Source: Shewanella baltica (GTDB taxonomy: Bacteria; Pseudomonadota; Gammaproteobacteria; Enterobacterales; Shewanellaceae). From it: 64,000 nucleotides of DNA. Shown here piece after piece: positions 58,066 through 64,000 of the stretch (position 1 is the stretch's first letter; every line of letters begins with the position of its first letter). Under the pieces are notes generated by a model, which made no database searches, was not told where the DNA came from, and saw only the letters and a program-made list of their open reading frames with translations. Made by a program: the position numbers and the translations under genes. The stretch spans positions 1 through 64,000 of the forward strand of contig NZ_UGYM01000002.1 in the NCBI RefSeq assembly GCF_900456975.1. Direction: 5' to 3'.

Positions 58066-60072
58066 GTGAAACTGATTTATACCGATTCATTAGTGGTAGG
58101 CGCCGGACTCGCTGGCTTAAGGGTCGCCATCGCCTCCAAAGAGCGTGGACTCGATACCTTAGTCCTGTCACTCATTCCTGCGAAACGCTCCCACTCAGCT
58201 GCCGCCCAAGGCGGTATGCAGGCGAGCTTAGGCAATGCCGTAAAAGGTATGGGCGATGATGAGGATGTACATTTTCAAGATACGGTAAAAGGTTCCGACT
58301 GGGGCTGCGATCAAGATGTGGCGCGGATGTTTGCTCACTGTGCGCCCAAGGCTGTGCGTGAATTAGCGACGTGGGGCGTGCCTTGGTCAAGGGTGAGTGC
58401 AGGCCCAAGAGACGTGATTGTGAACGCGCAAAAAGTGACGCTGCATGAGGCGCAGGAAGCCCATGGACTGATTAACGCCCGTGACTTTGGCGGCACAAAA
58501 AAATGGCGCACTTGCTACACGGCCGATGGTACGGGTCATTCGCTGTTATACGCTATGGATAACAAAGCGATTTCTATGGATATTCCCGTCCATGAACGTA
58601 TCGAAGCGCTGGCACTGATTCACGATGGTAAACGTTGCCATGGGGTGATCGCCCGCTGTTTGATAACCGGTGAACTCAGGGCCTATGTGGCTAAGTCCAC
58701 CACTATTGCCACTGGCGGATATGGCCGCATTTATGAAGTGTCGACCAATGCGATTATCTGCGAAGGCATTGGTCAAGCACTCGCGTTGGAAACGGGCGTG
58801 GCAAGGCTTGGCAATATGGAAGCGGTACAATTCCATCCTACCGCCATTGTTCCCGTGGGCATTTTAACCACAGAAGGTTGCCGTGGTGATGGCGGCTTAT
58901 TGCGTGATAAAGACGGTTATCGCTTTATGCCAGACTATGAGCCCGATAAAAAAGAGTTGGCATCGCGGGATGTGGTATCGCGCCGCATGACAGAACACAT
59001 ACGTAAAGGGAAGGGCGTCGATAGCCCCTATGGGCCGCATTTGTGGCTGGATATTACCCTTCTAGGTCGCAAGCACATCGAAACTAACCTTAGGGAAGTG
59101 CAGGAAATTTGTGAGAACTTCCTCGGTATCGATCCCGCTAAGGATTGGATCCCAGTACGGCCAACGCAGCATTATTCCATGGGCGGCATTCGAACCAATG
59201 CCACGGGTGAAAGCCCGCAGCTTAAAGGCTTGTTTAGCGTCGGCGAAGCGGCGTGTTGGGACATGCATGGTTTTAACCGTTTAGGCGGTAATTCGCTGGC
59301 CGAAACCGTGGTTGGTGGCATGATTATTGGTAAATATGTTGCCGATTTTTGTGAGAACAATAGCCTAGAGATAGACACTCAGCTTGCTGAACGCTTTATG
59401 CAGCAGGTGCTGAGTGAAATTGATCTGCTGATCGAAGGTGATGGTCACGAGAGCGCCTTTGCCCTCAAACGCGAAATGCAGCGCATCATGATGGATTATG
59501 TGGGGATTTTCCGTAATGGCCCTGAGCTTGATAAAGCCGTCGCTGAACTTAAAGTGCTGCTCGAACGTTCGCGTAAGCTTGGGCTTAAGTGTAAGAAACG
59601 TCACGCCAATCCTGAGCTGGTCGAAGCCCTGCGGGTCAAGCGTATGCTCAAAGTAGCGCTGACTGTGGCCTGCGGCGCAGCGGCACGAACCGAAAGTCGT
59701 GGTGCCCATGCTCGAGAAGATTATCCACAGCGCAATGATCGCGATTGGCTAAATCGTACCTTAGCCAGTTGGCCCGATCCCGATGCGCTCGAACCTGTGC
59801 TTAATTACGAAGCGCTCGATGTGATGAAGATGGAACTCCCGCCGGGTTATCGTGGTTATGGCATTAACAACGCCATAGTGCATCCGGATACCGAAAAACG
59901 TGAGCAACAGATTGCCGAGATTTTAGCTGAGTTAGGTGATGATGCGGACCGTTATCAACGCCAGCGGGCGCTTATGCCCTTTGAATTACCCGAAAGCTTA
60001 CAACCTAATAATGAACGTTTAAGTGATACTTTAAAAAGCCCGTCCGCCAATGCGTTAGGAGAAAAATCATAA
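58066..60072 (+). CDS. frdA: Fumarate reductase flavoprotein subunit
   Basis: Catalytic subunit with covalent FAD, reduces fumarate to succinate on the cytoplasmic face. 668 aa. GTG start with AAGGAG 6 nt upstream. Seen: dinucleotide fold [16 protein letters not shown]-linking His in [63 protein letters not shown]. Stop overlaps the frdB start (TAATG). Confidence 0.95.
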   Translation: MKLIYTDSLVVGAGLAGLRVAIASKERGLDTLVLSLIPAKRSHSAAAQGGMQASLGNAVKGMGDDEDVHFQDTVKGSDWGCDQDVARMFAHCAPKAVRELATWGVPWSRVSAGPRDVIVNAQKVTLHEAQEAHGLINARDFGGTKKWRTCYTADGTGHSLLYAMDNKAISMDIPVHERIEALALIHDGKRCHGVIARCLITGELRAYVAKSTTIATGGYGRIYEVSTNAIICEGIGQALALETGVARLGNMEAVQFHPTAIVPVGILTTEGCRGDGGLLRDKDGYRFMPDYEPDKKELASRDVVSRRMTEHIRKGKGVDSPYGPHLWLDITLLGRKHIETNLREVQEICENFLGIDPAKDWIPVRPTQHYSMGGIRTNATGESPQLKGLFSVGEAACWDMHGFNRLGGNSLAETVVGGMIIGKYVADFCENNSLEIDTQLAERFMQQVLSEIDLLIEGDGHESAFALKREMQRIMMDYVGIFRNGPELDKAVAELKVLLERSRKLGLKCKKRHANPELVEALRVKRMLKVALTVACGAAARTESRGAHAREDYPQRNDRDWLNRTLASWPDPDALEPVLNYEALDVMKMELPPGYRGYGINNAIVHPDTEKREQQIAEILAELGDDADRYQRQRALMPFELPESLQPNNERLSDTLKSPSANALGEKS

Positions 60073-60803
60073 TGAGCCAAGGTCGTCAGTTAACCTTTAA
60101 TATCTTTCGTTATGATCCGCAGGAGCTAAACGATAAGCCGAAAATGGTGCGATATCAGCTCACTGAAACGCCGGGTATGACGGTCTTTATCGCCCTCAAT
60201 AAACTCAGGGAAGAACAAGATACCTCGATGCAGTTCGACTTTGTTTGTCGTGCGGGCATTTGTGGCAGTTGCGCTATGGTGATTAACGGTTTCCCGACGT
60301 TAGCGTGTCGTACCTTAACCGCCAAATACCCTAAGGGCGAAATCACTCTAATGCCGCTGCCAGGCTTTGAGTTGATTGGCGACCTATCAGTCAATACCGG
60401 TAAATTTATGCGTGAACTCGCCGAACGCTTAAAGCTGTGGTTACACCCTAAGACTAATGATATCAGCGTGCATCGCCTCGAAGATCCAATGGATCCAGAC
60501 GAAGCTGCGCGACTGTATGAGCTAGAGCGCTGCGTTGAGTGCGGCGTGTGTGTTTCAGCTTGTGCGACCAAACAAATGCGTGAAACCTTTGTCGGTGCCG
60601 TAGGTATGATGAAAATTGCCCGTTTCGAGATGGATAGCCGTGATGCGCGCAGTGCCGAAGATTTTTATCATGTAATTGGCAATCAGGATGGGGTGTTTGG
60701 TTGTATGACTTTACTCGGCTGCCAAGACAACTGTCCTAAGGATTTGCCACACATGCAGCAAATCGCCTATTTACGCCGCAAGATGGCCATGACTTTGATT
60801 TAA
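60072..60803 (+). CDS. frdB: Fumarate reductase iron-sulfur subunit
   Basis: 243 aa. [2Fe-2S] ligands in CRAGICGSCAM with the later Cys in LACRTL; [4Fe-4S] ligands CVECGVCVSAC; the third cluster site CMTLLGCQDNCPK. Carries electrons from the cytochrome haems to FrdA. Ends at a strong hairpin. Confidence 0.95.
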   Translation: MSQGRQLTFNIFRYDPQELNDKPKMVRYQLTETPGMTVFIALNKLREEQDTSMQFDFVCRAGICGSCAMVINGFPTLACRTLTAKYPKGEITLMPLPGFELIGDLSVNTGKFMRELAERLKLWLHPKTNDISVHRLEDPMDPDEAARLYELERCVECGVCVSACATKQMRETFVGAVGMMKIARFEMDSRDARSAEDFYHVIGNQDGVFGCMTLLGCQDNCPKDLPHMQQIAYLRRKMAMTLI

Positions 60804-60820
60804 TTCATTATGAAAAATGA

Positions 60821-60845
60821 AAAGCGCCAACTCGTTTGGCGCTTT
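60821..60845. terminator. Bidirectional terminator after frdB
   Basis: AAAGCGCCAA-CTCGT-TTGGCGCTTT followed by TTAT on the plus strand; the minus strand has ATTTTTCAT. Convergent with the monooxygenase gene. Confidence 0.85.
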
Positions 60846-60852
60846 TTATTGA

Positions 60853-61137
60853 TTAACAGGCGTAGCTTTTATGGATGTCAGCTCGACTGATTAAGTCAGC
60901 CGTTTGGGCGACAAATGCTTGGAAATGCGCACTCGCCATATGTTCATCCAATGCCGCTTGGGATTGCCAAATTTCGTACATCCAGAAGATATTTTCATCA
61001 TCTAATGAGTGATGCAGTTTGTATTCGATGCAGCCAGCCTCGGTATGCGTGTCTGTCACGAGTTGCTTGAGTATCTTAAATAGCGCGTCGCTTTGGCCTT
61101 GATTCGCTATGATTTGGGCAAATACTGTTATTTTCAT
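60853..61137 (-). CDS. ABM-domain monooxygenase (putative quinol monooxygenase)
   Basis: 94 aa. Antibiotic-biosynthesis-monooxygenase fold: MKITVFAQI, then EAGCIEYKLHHSLDDENIFWMYEIWQS and AHFQAF, as in YgiN. Its ATG overlaps the stop of the oxidoreductase upstream (ATGA), so the two form an operon, probably for quinone or aldehyde detoxification (inference). Confidence 0.85.
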   Translation of the reverse strand: MKITVFAQIIANQGQSDALFKILKQLVTDTHTEAGCIEYKLHHSLDDENIFWMYEIWQSQAALDEHMASAHFQAFVAQTADLISRADIHKSYAC

Positions 61138-62156
61138 TGGTTAAAACCTTCCAAAACAATTTTACCTATGGCTTTGCCTGACTCAATCTGAGTGTGGGCC
61201 TTGATTAAGTTCTGCGCATTAATTGTGCCGTAGTGCTCGCCGAACGTACTCTGTAACTCGCCTGTATCGATAAGTGTGCTTAAGCGATTGAGCAAGTGAT
61301 GCTGGGCTACCATATCTTCGGTTTGATACAGGCTGCGGGTAAACATCAGCTCCCAATGCAATGACAGGCTCTTACGCTTGAGTTTCATCACATCTAATGG
61401 TCTCTTAGGATCATCGATTAACGCCAGTTTCCCTTGCGGCTTAAGCACTTGTACGATCTCATCAAAGTGTTGATCGGTTTGGGTCAGGCTAATCACATGG
61501 GTCACATCAGTAATGCCAATATTGGCAAGTTCGCCCGAGAGCGATTGAGTGTGGTCTATGACCGCATCGGCGCCGAGTTTTTGCACCCAAGCGGTGGATT
61601 CTGGGCGAGAAGCAGTGCCAATCACCTCTGCCCCTGTGAGTTTTACCGCCAGCTGAGTGATGATAGAGCCAACGCCACCTGCCGCGCCGATAATTAAAAT
61701 ACGGGCGTCAGTTGCCGAACCATCTTGGGGTAGACCTAAGCGGTCGAATAGAATCTCCCATGCTGTAATTCCGGTTAAGGGTAATGCCGCCGCTTGGGCA
61801 TAAGTTAAACTCTTAGGTTTATGGCCGACAATTCGCTCATCAACCAATTGATATTGGGCATAACTGCCGCTGCGGCTAATATCGCCCGCGTACCACACTT
61901 CATCGCCGACGTTGAAAAGACTGACGTTTTCGCCAACTGCTTTGACGACGCCGACGGCATCCCAGCCGATGATCTTATATTCGCCCGCAGGTGCCGAGCT
62001 AGATGCGCGGATTTTAGTGTCGACCGGATTGACGGAAATGGCTTTGACTTCCACCAAGAGGTCAAAACCTGTTGCCGTCGGTTCGGCTAACGTGATGTCT
62101 TCTAATGCATTGGGCGCTGTGATTGCACCCGCTGTCTGGTAACCAATGGCTTTCAT
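61134..62156 (-). CDS. Zinc-type alcohol dehydrogenase-like/quinone oxidoreductase
   Basis: MDR family, 340 aa. Seen: GYQTAG opening, NPVDTKIR, NADPH loop IIGAAGGVGSIITQLA, HVISLTQTDQHF. The catalytic zinc cysteines of classic alcohol dehydrogenases are not seen, so it is of the YhfP/quinone-reductase kind despite its usual name. Divergent from a LysR gene which probably regulates it. Confidence 0.9.
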   Translation of the reverse strand: MKAIGYQTAGAITAPNALEDITLAEPTATGFDLLVEVKAISVNPVDTKIRASSSAPAGEYKIIGWDAVGVVKAVGENVSLFNVGDEVWYAGDISRSGSYAQYQLVDERIVGHKPKSLTYAQAAALPLTGITAWEILFDRLGLPQDGSATDARILIIGAAGGVGSIITQLAVKLTGAEVIGTASRPESTAWVQKLGADAVIDHTQSLSGELANIGITDVTHVISLTQTDQHFDEIVQVLKPQGKLALIDDPKRPLDVMKLKRKSLSLHWELMFTRSLYQTEDMVAQHHLLNRLSTLIDTGELQSTFGEHYGTINAQNLIKAHTQIESGKAIGKIVLEGFNQ

Positions 62157-62290
62157 GTTTATTCCTCTGGGTGTACTTGCTGGAGTCTACTTGTTTGAGT
62201 GTACTTGTATCGTGTAGCCATTGTGTGGAATATTAGCCAAGAGATAAACAGGGTAAAGTTTGTAATTTTTTCAAAGGATTTTTGATAATC

Positions 62291-63217
62291 ATGTTGATTA
62301 ATGATTTAGCTTTGTTCGTGCGTGTCGCCGATTGTGGCAATATTTCTGCTGCTGCGGCCGAGATGGACATCTCGGCTGCTTCTGCCAGCGCTGCAATAAA
62401 ACGGCTTGAAAAACAGCTTGATACTAGCTTATTTATCCGCACGACCCGCAGCTTACGTTTGACAGTACAAGGTGAGCGTTATCTTATTCATTGTCGACGA
62501 GCCTTAAGCGATTTAGCGCTCGGCGAGCAGGCCATCGCCAGTGACAAAGGTAAAATATCCGGCACCTTGAGCTTATCGGTTTCTTCGGATTTTGGCCGTA
62601 ATCTGTTTGTGCCTTGGCTCGATGAGTTCTTGCTCGATTTCCCACAATTGCAAGTGCGCTTGCATCTTGGCGATAATATCAGCAGCTTTTATCACGATAA
62701 AATTGATGTCGCGGTGCGTTACGGCAAACCGCAGGACTCAAACCAAGTGGCATTTCCGCTCTGCAGTGTTGATCGTGTCTTGTGCGCCTCACCTGAATAT
62801 CTGGCCGAGTTTGGTGTGCCAGATTCATTAGAACAGCTGATAGAGCATAATTGCTTGTTTTATAAGTTAGATGAGCGAACCCACGACCAATGGCAATTTA
62901 GGCGCGATGGGCAAGAATATAAAGTGCGTGTCACGGGCAACCGCAGTGCTAACGATGCAGAAATTGCCCGCCGTTGGGCTGTGGCGGGTAAAGGATTGGT
63001 ATTTAAGTCGAGTCTAGATCTGGCCGATGACTTAATTTCAGGGCGATTAGTGCGTTTGTTGCCTGAGTATCAAGGTGAGCCGGTCGATTTGTACTTAGTG
63101 TGCCCAGGACGCGAGCATGTCACGCCTGTCGTTTTATTGTTGCGGGAAATGCTGCGGCAGCGCACACAGGCTTTGAGTAAAAGCTTAGGTCAAATACTGG
63201 CAGTAAAAAAATCTTAG
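62291..63217 (+). CDS. LysR-family transcriptional regulator
   Basis: 308 aa from the ATG at 62291; a TTG at 62282 sits only 3 nt after AAGGA and is less likely. HTH: GNISAAAAEMDISAASASAAIKRLEKQLDTSLFIRTTR. C-terminal substrate domain: VSSDFGRNLFVPWLDEF. The divergent arrangement points to the oxidoreductase operon as target. Confidence 0.9.
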   Translation: MLINDLALFVRVADCGNISAAAAEMDISAASASAAIKRLEKQLDTSLFIRTTRSLRLTVQGERYLIHCRRALSDLALGEQAIASDKGKISGTLSLSVSSDFGRNLFVPWLDEFLLDFPQLQVRLHLGDNISSFYHDKIDVAVRYGKPQDSNQVAFPLCSVDRVLCASPEYLAEFGVPDSLEQLIEHNCLFYKLDERTHDQWQFRRDGQEYKVRVTGNRSANDAEIARRWAVAGKGLVFKSSLDLADDLISGRLVRLLPEYQGEPVDLYLVCPGREHVTPVVLLLREMLRQRTQALSKSLGQILAVKKS

Positions 63218-63230
63218 GATTTAAGAAACA

Positions 63231-63255
63231 AAAAAGCCGCATGATGCGGCTTTTT
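63231..63255. terminator. Bidirectional terminator between lysR and rho
   Basis: AAAAAGCCGC-ATGAT-GCGGCTTTTT, perfect stem with A- and T-runs on both sides. Confidence 0.9.
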
Positions 63256-63270
63256 AGCGACTCGCTGAGA

Positions 63271-64000
63271 TTAAGACTTAGCGCGTTTCATGGCGGTAAA
63301 GAATTCTTCGTTAGTCTTGGTCATAGCCAATTTGTCGATTAAGAATTCCATTGCGCTGACTTCATCCATAGGATTTAAAATTTTACGCAGGATCCACATT
63401 TTTTGCAGTTCTTCTTGAGTCGTGAGTTTTTCTTCACGACGCGTACCACTACGGTTGAAGTCAATGGCTGGGAACACACGCTTTTCTGCCGCTTTACGTG
63501 ACAGATGTAGCTCTTGGTTACCTGTACCTTTAAATTCTTCGTAGATCACTTCGTCCATCTTAGAACCAGTATCAACCAAAGCAGTGGCGATAATGGTCAA
63601 GCTGCCGCCGTGTTCGATGTTACGTGCCGCACCGAAGAAGCGTTTTGGACGGTGCAGGGCGTTCGCATCCACACCACCAGTTAACACTTTGCCCGATGAC
63701 GGGATAACAGTGTTATAGGCACGGGCTAGACGGGTAATAGAATCGAGTAGGATAACCACGTCTTTCTTGTGTTCAACCAAGCGCTTGGCTTTTTCAATCA
63801 CCATTTCGGCAACTTGAACGTGACGGCTGGCTGGCTCATCGAAGGTTGATGCAATTACTTCGCCTTTAACAAGGCGTTGCATCTCAGTTACTTCTTCTGG
63901 GCGTTCGTCGATCAGCAATACCATCAACACCACTTCTGGGTTGTTGTAACTGATGCTCTGAGCAATACCTTGAAGTAATAGCGTTTTACCGGCTTTTGGT
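63271..64000 (-). CDS. rho: Transcription termination factor Rho, C-terminal part
   Basis: Hexameric RNA helicase. The window ends inside the gene: the frame continues to base 64000 with [14 protein letters not shown] (the Walker A loop) as the first visible residues. Also seen: [54 protein letters not shown]. About 243 of some 420 residues are present. Confidence 0.97.
   Translation of the reverse strand, partial: PKAGKTLLLQGIAQSISYNNPEVVLMVLLIDERPEEVTEMQRLVKGEVIASTFDEPASRHVQVAEMVIEKAKRLVEHKKDVVILLDSITRLARAYNTVIPSSGKVLTGGVDANALHRPKRFFGAARNIEHGGSLTIIATALVDTGSKMDEVIYEEFKGTGNQELHLSRKAAEKRVFPAIDFNRSGTRREEKLTTQEELQKMWILRKILNPMDEVSAMEFLIDKLAMTKTNEEFFTAMKRAKS

Overview
The window looks like the chromosome of a Shewanella species. 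The basis is gene order and protein families: a LapA/BpfA-type giant adhesin beside hemY-hemX-hemD-hemC, divergent class I adenylate cyclase cyaA, cyaY, then lptM-lysA-dapF-DUF484-xerC-yigB. On the far side lie dusB-fis, prmA, a Wolinella-type fumarate reductase with two cytochrome b genes, and rho. No rRNA, tRNA or CRISPR array was recognised.

Layout. 1-16344 (minus strand) is the 5' part of a giant biofilm adhesin (bpfA-like). It has a retention module with a TAAG protease site, three cadherin/VCBS-like and three Ig-like domains, then about 42 nearly identical 327-bp (109-aa) repeats running off the window edge. The frame is broken by a 10-bp deletion near 9898 and by a cluster of homopolymer indels in the first 800 bases. 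16767-20849 is the haem operon hemCDXY. 20963-20978 is a perfect CRP site in the hemC/cyaA divergent spacer, and cyaA follows. 23548-28695 holds cyaY and the lptM-to-yigB cluster. 28819-34077 holds a HupE/UreJ membrane protein, an AlbA_2 protein, a Ric/YtfE iron-sulfur repair protein and a HelD-like helicase with an inserted nuclease-like domain and zinc fingers.

34406-53673 is a 19.2-kb genomic island inserted in the 3' end of fis. It is bounded by a 30-bp perfect direct repeat that rebuilds the last fis codons, with integrase-arm-like repeats at both ends. Cargo: a P4-type integrase, an XRE regulator, a broken Phd antitoxin, hipBA with two identical palindromic operators, a type I restriction-modification system (hsdM, hsdS, hsdR), several genes of unknown function, and an AlpA/AlpA/inovirus-Gp2-like replication or regulation module. 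The restriction genes are interleaved with a RhuM-Fic protein, a 397-aa unknown protein, a divergent SMP-like small-protein pair and a YgjP-type metallopeptidase.

53659-64000 returns to core chromosome: fis-dusB, prmA, frdC1-frdC2-frdA-frdB, a small operon of a zinc-type oxidoreductase and an ABM-domain monooxygenase with a divergent LysR regulator, and the 3' part of rho.

The strongest points for a second look are the interleaved restriction/Fic locus in the fis-targeting island, the two FrdC paralogues (only one keeps the glutamate of the proposed E-pathway) each with a CRP-like site, and the homogenised repeat array of the adhesin with its frame breaks.
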